A DNA stretch of 64,000 nt, from positions 17,597,789 through 17,661,788 of the forward strand of contig NC_087062.1 of NCBI RefSeq assembly GCF_963678635.1, read 5' to 3'. The notes beneath the pieces are model-generated. The model did no database searches, was not told where the DNA came from, and worked only from the letters and a program-made list of their open reading frames with translations. This document shows positions 1 to 11,400 of this stretch, piece after piece. The stretch is from Symsagittifera roscoffensis. Taxonomy: Eukaryota > Xenacoelomorpha > Acoela > Convolutidae. Position 1 is the stretch's first letter. Each line of letters begins with the position of its first letter. Both the position numbers and the translations under genes were made by a program.

Positions 1-861
1 AATATATTCATTTTTCCTGCTTAATAGGGGGCGTAGCGAGGCCGACGATTCCGCGAGTGCTGGGAGGTATTTGTGTAGACTATGAATGGAGCCCATGAAC
101 GATTTTAATTGCGAAACTGTTTTAGGGGCTTTTAGAGACTCGATTGGTTCCGTTTTTCGGATTAGTGGCGTAATTCCCGAGCAAGTTATTTTATGCCCCA
201 ACCATTCGCATTCTTTTCGCGCAAATTGACATTTAGTAAGATTGAGCGACATGTTTTCCCGATCTAATTTCCGTAAAATCTTCTCGACCGCCGCGATATG
301 CTCAATTTCGGTGCCTTTCGTGACAACCAGGATGTCATCTATGAATGCGTGTGCCTGTGGAAATTCCGATAGGATTGTATCCATTACTCTTTGGAATTCC
401 GCCGGCACGGTTGTGAGGCCGTAGAACCCCGTTCGAAAACGATACGTGCCCGTTGATTTTCCCCCCAACGAAAAATTACATTGAACGCTCGTCTTTGGAC
501 TAAGTGGTAACTGACCGTACGCATATGAAAGGTCCATCGTAGAAAAGTATACATCCCCTGTTTTCCGTTCGCTTATCGTTTGTCCTACGGTATCCATGAG
601 CTCTTCGATATTGGGCATTTGATATTTATTCTTGTGGACTTGTTTATTTAGCTCCCTTGACTCTAGCGCTAATTTTACTGACCCATCTTTTTTCACTGTT
701 TTTACAATCGGGGAGACGAAGTACTTGTCAGAACATTCTTCCAGTTTTTCGATATGCCCTTGCTGCAAAAGTTTACTAATTTCCTTATCAATGTAATTGG
801 TACTCTTCGTCCTTTTTGTTGGATTGGCGTTAACGTTTCGAAAAATTCCGCGTGCACCTTG
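1..861 (-). CDS. pol of the left gypsy element (reverse transcriptase part, partial)
   Basis: Translating the minus strand gives an uninterrupted frame from about 861 to base 1. It contains the hallmarks of a Ty3/gypsy reverse transcriptase: a primer-grip-side segment around STMDLSYAYGQ, the FRTGFYGLT block where most elements have PFGL, and the catalytic box FIDDILVVTKG, followed by the thumb/connection region (LGHKI, FMGSIHSLHKYLP). The frame opens about 30 bp after the gag-protease stop and in a different frame, so pol would need frameshifting or reinitiation, or one indel has split the ORF. RNase H and integrase are outside the window. The F-I-D-D catalytic box instead of Y-V-D-D separates it from the giant elements. 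Confidence 0.8.
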
Positions 862-892
862 TGATTCTTAGTTTTACCGACTCTATGAAAAA

Positions 893-2381
893 CTAAGAAT
901 TCGCCCCCTGTTGTTCTCCTTGAACTGACATCACCTTTTGCTCCGGTGTCCTTTGCACTATTTGTAATCCCAGATTTGGCATTAGATCTCTCCCAATAAT
1001 CGACGGTCTGTTTCCTCCTATCACCTTGATTCTTGCTTCGGTCACCCATCCGTTCGTTTCCAATGACACGTCCATCGTCCCTAACAGCTGTAAAGGATTG
1101 TTTCCGCAATCTTTCAACTCGTCATCCTCGGGTGCTGGCTCCTTTACGTTTACGCCTGCGGTGCCCAACGTTCGTTTCAGTTCTCCAACTGTGAATATTG
1201 AGATCGGTGATCCGCTGTCTATCCAGACGTTTGTTTGCCTACCATTTATCTTAATTGGCAGTCGAGCGCCGGCCACTTTCAATTCGGTTTCCTTCCGAGA
1301 TTTTATGGCCATTACAACATAGTCTTCTGAACAGTCCGAATTCCACGATCTTTGCCTCTTATCCGGTGTGTTGACCCATCCTACTGAATTTTCATGTTGC
1401 GAATAGGCATCCTCAGCGTCACCTATTTCGCTAACATCCGCATCCTCCTGGTTTTGAATCAGTCCCACAGCAGGTCTCCCCCGGTTAGTCCGCTTTCCCC
1501 GACAAAAATTACATGTCGCACTTCTAGCTGGACATCTAGTTAGATGTTCCGGAGTAAAGTTGGGTTGGTCACAATTATAGCACCTTTTGGATGCTCCACC
1601 TCTCATATCTGCTCGTCCCCTGTACGATCCACGGCCGCGCTGTCTGCTTTTTCGGTATCCCCCTCGGATTGTCCCCACTGGTTCCGTTTTAATTTGGAAC
1701 GCTCCGGCTCCACCGATGGTGCCGCTTGTTGTTGCTCCCCCGGTTGTCGAACCATATGATCTAGCATACTTATATCCACGCTCATATGACAACGCAACTC
1801 GATACACCTCCTCTGGTGTCTTTGTTGATCGACATAGCTCGTTCTGTGCCTCTCTATTATTCATGTTCACAATGAATACGTCCCTTAGAATTCTGATCTC
1901 CAACGCTCCAAAGTTGCATCGTGCTGCTAGTCCGCTTAAAACTGAATGGAACTGCTCCAAGGATTCTCCAATATGTTGTTTTCTTGCCAATAACTGGAAT
2001 GTTTCGTAAGTTTCATTCCGTTCTTTCTTGAACTCGATTTCTATGGCATCTAGTACTCTAGAATACCGGGTTGTAGATAGATCCAGGTGTGGCTTCCTCT
2101 TATGCAATTCATCTTGCCCTTTTTTCCCCAGACACAAGTACAAGTTAGATATTAGAGTTTGTTCCGCCGTCAGCCGATCTTTTCCGTCTACCTCCTCCGG
2201 TAGTGCCGTAACCTGAGCTGCTGTTAACGTACTGGCATAGTTAAAATTTCTCGGATTTATGCTGTGTTTGGCAACCACCCCATTGAAATCGGTTAAAACA
2301 TGGCTCTGCGAACGTAGAGGACCAAAACGACGTAATCCCCAGTGGGTTTTTCCCCCCACTTTGACCTGTTGGCTGCGCCAT
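893..2381 (-). CDS. gag-protease of the left gypsy element
   Basis: The open frame of about 488 codons begins near 2359. An ATG at 2381 lies in a neighbouring frame just before runs of G and A, so the true start may need a small frame correction. The middle of the protein resembles a retrotransposon Gag capsid region (SLEQFHSVLSGLAARCNFG), followed by an Arg/Gly-rich stretch. Next comes a zinc-knuckle-like segment with cysteines and a histidine (CYNCDQPNFTPEHLTRC, CNFC). Near the C-terminus is a retroviral-type aspartic protease with the active-site motif WIDSGSPISIF and the later IIGRDLMPNLGL flap/strand motif. The ORF stops at 893 and pol continues in another frame. Confidence 0.8.
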
Positions 2382-2594
2382 GAGAAAAGACGGTTTCGAT
2401 AGGTAAATTAATCCGTGAAATTTAGTAACCGTAAAGTAAGAAGTTAGTCGGAGACAATGAAATGGCGGTCAAGCGAAGGTGACAGACAACTCCGAAGGTT
2501 AAATACCAGTTAGCGCCAGACAGATAGATAAACTAGATAGCAACAACTAGGATGAAACTTAACTCAAATGGTGAACTAATTTAGATACTATGAC

Positions 2595-2762
2595 AATCTA
2601 TTTTCACGTTCGTATTTGGAGAGTGCTATTTATGTCACTTTCAGCGTTTGAATTTCAAGTGAACTCAAAAAGTGCATTATATAATAAGTGCATAAGTGCC
2701 TGAAAAAAAAACAAAAAAAAATCAGCAAGACCTATAAGAGTCTTCACTACGTTCATTACTCT
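2595..2762. repeat. MITE-like repeat, copy A (left end missing)
   Basis: This matches the right part of the copy at 3437-3907, including TTTGGAGAGTGCTATTT and the terminal segment CTTCACTACGTTCATTAC. The left half is absent where the gypsy element begins, which suggests that element inserted into this repeat. Confidence 0.55.
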
Positions 2763-2904
2763 CAATAAGAGTGTGAACTATGTTCATCATATCTTAACAA
2801 GATTAAAAAGATGCGCCATCTGCGAGTGACCAAAAACTATTGCTGATAGCTTAGAACGAGTAGCTCAGTAGTACTAGTACAAATTAGAAAGATGATAGTT
2901 CTAC

Positions 2905-5148
2905 CTGATTGAGATGGAATGAGTCCTCCTGCGACTCCCACTGTGCAAAGTACTCCCTCTCTCTGCTTCTCTGTTCCAACACTATGCTCTCCTGTCTCTC
3001 GGCCTTTTCCCTCTCCCTTTCTAATCTCCGCTTCTTCACCTTCTCCAGTTCCTCCTGTGAACAAACAAAGATAACATTTAGAGTCTTCTTGCTCCAGAAT
3101 TTATGGTAGACATACATTTAAAAAATATATATTTGATTTGTTCTTTCTACAAAACGACATTTGTTTCACTAATAGTTTATTGTCGGATATTGATTTACTT
3201 TTGAAACCTTTTCTGAAATAGATTCGGAACTCTTCTGTAACATCAGCTTTTGGGGAAAAATAATTATAATTTAACATACTTACCACAGTATTGATTGGCG
3301 AAGTCTCTTTTGTAGGTTTTGATCCTCCAGTTTTGCTTGCATCCTTTTCTTCTTTCTGAAATCAGCGCAAAATGATTCTGTGCTATCAACTTTTTTAGAC
3401 CAACTTAAAGTAAACATAGCCAACTGGCAGTTGGAAAAGAGTTATGAACGCAAGTTAACAGAAAAAAACCACTGACTTGTTAAAAATTCTCAAAACTTTC
3501 AAACTTCAAAGAAAAAAATAGATGCACTGTAAGCTCTTTGAATTTCTAGAACGATTTATGCATGGCGCTTTTTTGCTAACATTAACCCAACTTGAAAAAT
3601 CTGGATCAATAGGTAAAGTCTTTATTCCGCTGGAAATCTGAAATGAAATTCCACTTTCGAAACTAGAAATTGTTCACGTTTTTTGCGCCATTTCCACGTC
3701 CCTATTTGGAGAGTGCTATTTAGTTAATTTTCAGATGAATTTCAATTGAACTCAAAAATTGCATATATACCTAAGTGCATTCATAAATGCATTAATAATA
3801 TTGAATGCACATTTGTAGTTATTAGAGCATTTTAAGACTTTTTCCCGAGAAAAAAAAACAAACAAAATCACCAAGAATTATATAAGAGTCTTCACTACGT
3901 TCATTACGGATCAATTGAGCAATCCCCCCACCCCCGTAATGACCAATTGAGCTATCTCCCCCCAAGCAAAAACGGTAATCCGCTACAAAAAGACATCAGA
4001 AAAAGCAAGTAGATAGTTGATGTGTTCGCAGCATGCAAACAATTGAACGTCTGAAGTTTATTTTATATGAATATCGAGAAAAATTTTGAAAAAAAATCGA
4101 ATTTTATTTTTTGTTTGGGCGACCATTGCCTCATCGAGGTATGCGACTTACCAGGGTTGATGCTCTAGCCTTCTATCTGAATATCAAACATTGTTCTCCG
4201 CAGCACCTTAATATTGTAAGCAACATTTTTCCTCTGATTTATGATTTCATACCATTCAAACTATTTCCAAGTGGTTATAAACATGTCTCAAGTACCTAGT
4301 GAGCTTTATCCCCCCAGCGAGAATGGGGGGGGGGGGGAGATTTCTCAATTGATTCTTCATTACTCTTAATAATAGCTGTTTATGTTGACCTATAGATTCC
4401 CTTAACTTTAAATGTGACAGGTTTCCATTACTTACCTTTTTCCACACAAATGTCGAGAGTAAGTTTGGGTCTCCGAAGGGGTTGTCAGACTGAGTGTATC
4501 CAATTTGCTCCTCGTCCCATCCCAGTTTCTGCCTCCGTTTCAACTCTTTCTGTTGCTTCTTCTGCAATCTGCAAAAAAAAACAATCGAAATTGAGAAACC
4601 TTTTGATCTATTTAGGTGTTTATTTAGAAAAAAAATGTTCCCAAAAAACGCTAGCAGTCTTAAACCGCTTCAAATTTTTTTTTTGTTTGTTTTTAAATCG
4701 AAGTTTAGAATATTACAACTAGAAAAAATTGAGCAAAGCTTTACCTCCGCGCTCGTTTTTCTTCCGGAGTTTCATATAGCTTCATTTTCTCCTTTTCTAT
4801 TTTTCTCAAACTACTGTCTTTCTGCTTTTGCTGCAAAGCGGTTTTAATCGGAGACGGCAATCTGGACCTTTTATACCCATCGTCTGAGCTTCGGCTTCTA
4901 GACCGACTTGATGACTCGCTACTTGAAGATGGACTCCTTTTTCTTCTTGACTTCTTCCCATCATCTCGCCGACTTCTCGACTCCGAATCTTTATGCTTGC
5001 GCTTCCGTTCCGATTTATCTCTGCTTCGGCCTTTTGATTTGCTTCTTGATTTGTGTTTCGCTTTGGAATCTTTCGCGGCTTTTGAGGACTTTTTATGCTC
5101 ACGGAAATCAGGAGATACTTCCCGCCTTTCAATGCGAGATCTGGTCAT
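2905..5148 (-). CDS. cactin: cactin, spliceosome-associated protein (5' exons only)
   Basis: Four exons can be joined in frame: 5148-4745, 4567-4436 (first base completes an Arg codon), 3355-3284 and 3054-2905, with GT donors (GTAAAG, GTAAG, GTAAG, GTAGAA) and CAG acceptors. Exon 1 encodes an Arg/Ser/Lys-rich N-terminus ending in EEKRARR. Exon 2 carries the diagnostic cactin segment with GWDEEQIGYTQSDNPFGD, and exon 4 the charged helix with RRLEREREKAERQ and FAQWESQEDSFHLNQ. All align with the N-terminal half of metazoan cactins. Cactin is a nuclear protein of the spliceosome, first described as a regulator of NF-kB/IkB (cactus) signalling. The conserved C-terminal cactin domain is not in the window and must lie beyond the left gypsy insertion, if the gene is still intact. 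The ATG at 5148 is the first in frame. Confidence 0.88.
3437..3907. repeat. MITE-like repeat, copy B, with terminal inverted repeats
   Basis: The left end reads AAGAGTTATGAACGCAAGT and the right end CTTCACTACGTTCATTAC, which is its approximate reverse complement. No coding capacity is visible. The interior shares blocks with the copies at 6305, 6995 and 11485 (AGCTCTTTGAATTTCTAGA, TTTGGAGAGTGCTATTT). It lies between cactin exons 2 and 3. Confidence 0.55.
3908..4435. other. cactin intron 2 remainder, poly-C/G-rich patches
   Basis: There is no gene here. The stretch holds C-runs near 3925-3960, a G-run at 4325-4341, and short inverted CTCAATTGA-type blocks around both, which look like further repeat debris. 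Confidence 0.4.
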
Positions 5149-5457
5149 TTTATTCAAGAAAAATATTGTTACATACTTCTGTGTTTCTACATACTTCTAT
5201 CTGGAAATTTTCAAAACAATATTTTTCATTTAAAAGAAACAGCTTTACATATTAAATACTGCAGACAACACGAAATTTGAAAAATTAATTCAGACAAAAT
5301 TGAGACGACTATAACTGGGAACAAGTCAAAAATCACAGCAAGTAAAAGAGAGTTCAACTACAACACAAGAAGAAGCCCGAGAGATCGGCATCTTCGTAAT
5401 TTGTACTTTCATATAGTTTTAATGAGTAAAAACCTATTATTGCATCTGGGTTTTTAA
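5149..5457. other. 309-bp gap between the hnRNP-like gene and cactin
   Basis: Both genes run on the minus strand, with the hnRNP stop at 5458 and the cactin ATG at 5148. The gap has TTTCCAG- and CTGCAG-type potential 3' splice sites before the cactin ATG but no obvious promoter. The short spacing would suit an operon with trans-splicing or simply close packing. Confidence 0.4.
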
Positions 5458-8400
5458 TCAAAATCGCGTGTAAGAAGCTCCAATTCGGGAACCCATTCCT
5501 CCTCGTGCTGGAGGTATCTGGGAATGCGCCATGCCTCCTCTTCTCATCTGTGGAGCTCCTCTGCCTCTTGTGAAACCTCCTTCGAACCCTTCCCCACCGC
5601 CACCACCTCCTCCGTACTCTCTAGAAATATCTCCGAATGAGGAAATTTCCCGCCTTGACGACATTGCACCTCCAATTTGTCTCATGGGTCTAGATATCGC
5701 GGCAGGCGGAACGCTTCTTTGCATTCCCATTGATCCAGTCATAGGCATCGATCTGGCACCAATGCCGCGGACGGAACGCTGACTTGGAGCCCCAAACTGC
5801 GAAAGACTAAAGGAGTCGTCTTCGTAAAATGGTTCCTGTTTCACTGGACGCATAAATGCTTCTCTCATAGGTTGCACTCTTCTGGCTGGGGGAGCAGCTT
5901 GAGGCATCAATTCACGGGTGGTCGCCATGGCGTAGGCCGAATCGTAAACCGTTGAAGGTCCACTGTACATTCTTTTCGGAGGACTCGCGCCCATGCTCAA
6001 TGACTAAAATCAGAACAAAGTCAACACTCCTGGCCTATATTTATCTAACTAAAAATTTAAAGACCTGCTGCTATTGAATTTTACACCAAATACAAGGTTC
6101 TAATTTGTAATGCTAAAAAACTTGAAACAGTCCTTTCCAATTTAAACTTCAAATCTCAAGGACATCGCTGTCGGCCATCAACCACAGTGTACTAAAAAAT
6201 AAGCAGAGCTAAAAGACAGTTGTTAAAAAGTCACCATACTCTAGGACACCAAAAAATCACCGACAATCTTAAAATTTAAACAAACAGCCAGTAAAAAGTA
6301 GGAAAAGAGTCAAAAACACAAGACAACAGAAAAAATAATTAGATTTATGAAGAACTTTCGAATCTCAAAGAAAAGAATAGGTGAGCTTAAAGCTCTTTGA
6401 ATTTCTAGAGCAATTTATGATTGACACGTTTTTGATAAAAATTAACCCTATTTGAGAAAACTGGATCAATATCCAAAACTTTTATTTCGCTGAGAAATCT
6501 GAAAATTAAATTAATCTTTCGAAAGTAGAAGTCGATCACATTTTTGTGGCCTGTAGACTTTCTCCGTTAACAAAGGAAATGAACTGTACTTGAATAGACG
6601 CAAGGATAGCCGGTAACTAATCAAGTAGCACAGAATGTTCCGACCATAGTCTAAAAAAGACAAACAATTTTGTTGTCAAATTAGTGTCGTTTTTTTTTCT
6701 GCGTGATGTGATAAAAGGATCTGAACAAGGATCTGAACTGGAACTTGTTCGACATTCATAGTAAAATAGGCAAATTGGACAATTTTTTGTAGAAAAATGG
6801 TCAAGAAAACAAAAAAAATACCAAACGCGCTAAAAAAACTCCAAAAACAACTTTATTTAAGTAAAACTAAGTTTTCATGGCCTAGGTTAAGCAAAACTAG
6901 GCTATTGTAAGCCTGTTCGCTCGCACGATTCGCTCCAATTTAGACTAAAAATCAAAAATTTTAAACGAATCACGACTGAAAGTGCTTTAATATGATTACT
7001 TTGATAAACCGGATTAGCTCAATCTAACCTAATTTGAAATAGCTGAATCAATAGGTAGAATTTTCATTCCACTGTGAAATCTAAACTTATTCTTACTTTC
7101 GAAACTAGTAGTCGTTCATGTGTACCCTTTTGTAATTGGAGAGCACAATTTGTCTTCCTTTCAGAAAATCAATCTGAATAGAACATTTATAAGGAATCGA
7201 AAGTGAAACCTCGGAAAACCAAATTTGAGCGTGAAGAAATTTTAAACTTTTCAGAAAAACTCGGCATCAACAAATTTCTTCTTTTCGTTCATTGACACTT
7301 AATAAGGGTTCAAAACTCACTCTATTGAGTTCTTCATTGCGCCTCCTCAACATCATTAGTTCTTCCATTACCATCGATTCTCTTGGGGGAGGCATGGATG
7401 ACATATACATTCCGTCGTCGAAATCTATTCCTCTGGCAGGTGGCGGAATTTGACGCATAAGTGGTGGTGGTGGTGCATGCATTTGCATTTTTCTTTTATT
7501 ACCAAGTTGTGACCTCACATCGCCAGTTGGCCTCGCAGGCTGGTTGTTACCACCTCCAAGCATGGGCGGTCCACCAATTCTCCCAGCTAGAGTTGATTTT
7601 TTATTGATAAATTGTCGCGCGTCTACTCCCTGGCGCCGCATCTGATTTCCAGCGAAGCCTCCTCTTCCACCACCACCACCTCGGGAAAGTTTTCCTTTGT
7701 TGAGGAGCGCTTCTTTCTTCTTCGCAGCATATGCAGATAGAGGAACATTAAGCTGTGAAACAATAAAATCATCAAAACAAAGTCAACTAAACAGAATTGG
7801 AAGAACTCCAACAAATTTGATACTCTAGATGTAAATTCATCAAACCAAAATTTGACTTCATTTTGCATTAATATTTTTGAAATACTAACCAGTACAGTAA
7901 TCTTGAGGTCTGCCAAGGTTTTTCCATTTTTTGCTGCAACTGCCTTCATTGCGCTCTCGTGGTCCTTGTAGTGAACATGCACATTTCTGGCACCCCTGGC
8001 GATCTTTTCAATCTCACCAAACTCGCTGAAACTCTCTTTGATCAAATCATCAGTCCACTTTTCTTTATCTATTTTCACTCCATCGCTTGATACTTTGACA
8101 CTGGTTGCTTTTTTCATAGCTTCTTCATCTGGGTTCTCAGTTGGAATTGCCCAATCAGCTTTCGGTTTTTCAGACCAGCCCAGAGCCTTGGTATCGGCTT
8201 TTCTCAATTTCTGAAAAAATCAGGATGCAACCCCATGAAATGCCAAACAATTATTTTCGTTAGAAAAGAGACAGCTCACCCTGAGAGCATTAGATGCTTC
8301 GAAGTACGAGTCAAACTTGAGAAAACAAAAGCCGAGGTTGACCTCAGCATCCTCATTGTCAATTTGGAAGCTGACGGTCTCAAGTTTATCCACAATTTTC

Positions 8401-11400
8401 GAGAGATTTTCCTTTATCTGATCTTTCGTTTTTTCCTGCAATTAATTTACAAAAATGAGATCAATAAAATGACAATTTGAAGAAATTGTGTCCAACTAAG
8501 CGTCAATATATTTACCTTAGGGATATTTTTCAGATGTAATTTATTAAATTGAACTGAAAGTGCCACGTTCAATCGAACGCCAGGTCGCACTTGAAGCTTA
8601 TTAAACTTTTCTATAGCTTTCTTGGCGTCTTCTTTATTGCAGAACGTAACAAAACCATGCCCTCTGTTATGATTTTTCTCTGTTGTCAATACTCGCAGCT
8701 CCCACAACTTCCCAACCGAACCAAATAACGGAATAAGAGAGTCTTCAAATATATCGCGTGGAATTCGATTCACGAACACTTCCGTACCGAGTCCAGGTTT
8801 CTCTTTTGACATTCCAGGAGGCGGTCCCCCGTATCGACGCAATCCTTCTGTTATTTCGTGCGAGTACCCAGTACTATCTAAAATCTGCTTAAGTTTCTCA
8901 GGGTCTGGTCCCGTTTTACTTTCATCGAATTTTCCGAAATCGAACTCCTTATTTGTTGTTGCTGCATTTGATGTGGTGGAAACACTTCCATTGACGGCTA
9001 TAGGCTCTGCACTCGACTTTTCTTGCTCAGCTGTAACTTCATTGACGACTACATCGCCAACGTATTCATCAACAATCGGCATGAGATCATCGTCCTAAAC
9101 CATTGTATACCAGATATTTTAGTATATTCAATTTTATTCACAGAGGCAGACAGGAATGGAAAAGAGAGCCACTAAGTCCAAAGAAAACGGAAGAAACCAT
9201 AACTTCTAAATTTTGTCTGGAATGATATTTATTTGCGGACAACACGTCCAGAAACACAATGCGGAAAATTCAGAAATAAATGTTGAGCGAAAATAAAACT
9301 GTTGTCATAAAAAACTTTGAAATATAAATTCTATTCTGAAAATTTTAACGTTTTGTGAAATCCGGAGGAAAGCATACAAATTATGATTCCCGTGAACGAT
9401 CCAAATTAAGTTATTGAGACGATAAATTACAAGCCGAAATAATTTAGGCTGAGAAAAAAGTAATTTAAGCACATAAAAAATTTAAAAAGGAAAACATACG
9501 AAGTCAAGATTAATAAAATCACAAATTGCAGGAGTAAATGAAAACAGAAACAGCAAATACAATGAAAACTGGTAAAGCAAAAAATATAAAATGTGGCAAC
9601 TAAGCCGACAAAACTTAAGCAGACAAATAATAAGACAACATTTTTTTTGAAACGGAAAATTTCTCGTTTGAAAAAAAAACAGGTCCACGTCAGATTGTTA
9701 ACCCGAAAAATTGTGACGTTGCTAGCCAAAAAAGTCTTTATTCAGATTTAATAACGCTTGATAATCGCAAGCTCAATTAACAAACTCCTGGATCAAGGCG
9801 AAGCGGAGTTCTAAAGTAACCACAGAGACGATGTGGAGCTACGCAACACTTGCGATGCACGAAAACATATTGTGCTACAACATAGTGCATGAAAAAAAAA
9901 CAGAAGTCAAAAATTATTCTGATAAATTATGTTGGAAAAAATAAATTACGTGAAAAAATAACTTGACATAAGTTGAAAAACTCTTAACTACATAACTTCA
10001 TATTTGTATCGGATGAGGTTCATAAAGAGGCCTTAAAAATGAAAGTCATTTACCGAGCGGCATCAAAGGAGACAAACTTGGGGTCGAAACCTGTTTAGCC
10101 GCGAACAAAACTGTTGTTATAAAAAATCATTTTTTACGGCCCATCTGAACTGAAATACAATCCCAAACGGATATATTTTGCTCTTGAAATTACGCAAAAA
10201 AGTCTACTAAGTCGATACAACATAAACTAAAACTGATTAAATATTAAAAAGGAGACTGTTTGAATACAACCCCATATAACGTGAAAACTCTTGGAATACA
10301 ACCCGCCCATGCTTTTAAAAGTAAACGAGTGAAAAACTACCAAATAAAAAACGGCGTTTAAAAAACGGAAAAAGAACTGACAGAACAAAAAAACTTTTTT
10401 TGAAAAGAAAATAACTGCCTGAAACGGGTTTGGACTAATTACTACCCAAGTATCTTCTAGAGAAAGATACTACTTAGGTTTTTTTACGGGAAAAAAGTCG
10501 AGTACCCGATTGCAATACCCTTGCTTACCCCAAGGGTAAACAATATAACTTGAAAAAAATAGACACCCCACTCACTTCACATAATTGGTTGAAGCTTCAT
10601 AGAAATAGGTTTCAAAAATAGGGAGCTCTCAATCGAAAATATGCTTTAGAAGACTTCTTTCAAAAAAATTTCTAACAATTTTTGTCATCAGCCGAAAAAA
10701 TCGTATCAAAAAAATTGGCCTAAGAACGACGTCGAAAAGTTTTGAGCAATTGCGTTACAGCAGACAAGTTCTATCATTTTTTTTTTCAAAATTTTTTTAA
10801 AGAGCGCAGATACAAATCTAAAATCTTTGAATTATGCAGTGACATCTACAAACTCTTTCAAAAACAAAACTTACAAAAATGTTAAAATTAAAGCGCGAAA
10901 GCCATTGCCATACAGTTTCTTTTTTTTCAAAACCTTTGTTTATCTGTCAAAATTGTTTAGTATAAGCAAAGCATCACCTTGAAGATTATGCGCTTCAGCA
11001 AACTACATAAAAGCATAAAAATAAATTCCAAAAACTGCATCATAGAAAAAAACTGAAATCAATACAGCAAACAGTAAAACAATTTTTGATAAATCAATTT
11101 AGCCAAAAAGCATTTACAAATATAAAGAAAACAAAAATCTCATATGTATGCAATTCTTATTCTTAACATAGCTAACTGACAGTACACATCTGTACACAAT
11201 GCACATCTGTATGAATGCCATACAGCTTCTTTTTTCAAAACCTTTGTTTATCTGTCAAAAATGTTTTGTATAAGCAAAGCACCACCTTGGAGATTCATCG
11301 CTTCAGCAAGCTACATAAAAATAAATAAATAAATTACAAAAACTGCATCATAGAAAAAAACTGAAATCAAAATAGTTACAGCATAACAATTTTTGCGAAT

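Larger units (their letters stand above)
1..2595 (-). mobile_element. Ty3/gypsy-type LTR retrotransposon, cut by the left window edge
   Basis: Gag-protease and the first part of reverse transcriptase are readable on the minus strand, so the rest of pol and the 3' end lie beyond the left edge. The upstream limit is placed near 2595 because sequence to the right matches the interior of a small repeat also found at 3437-3907. A TGGCGC motif on the minus strand near 2513-2518 could begin a primer binding site, but the 75 bp left for a 5' LTR is too short, so the 5' end may be truncated. It is unrelated in detail to the giant elements further right. It shares orientation with cactin and lies downstream of cactin's last visible exon, presumably in an intron. 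Confidence 0.8.

Noticed and set aside
3935-4180. tRNA-like pieces, including an A-box-like TAGCTCAATTGG on the minus strand
   Set aside because: No cloverleaf or properly spaced B box could be assembled. At most it is a SINE or repeat remnant.
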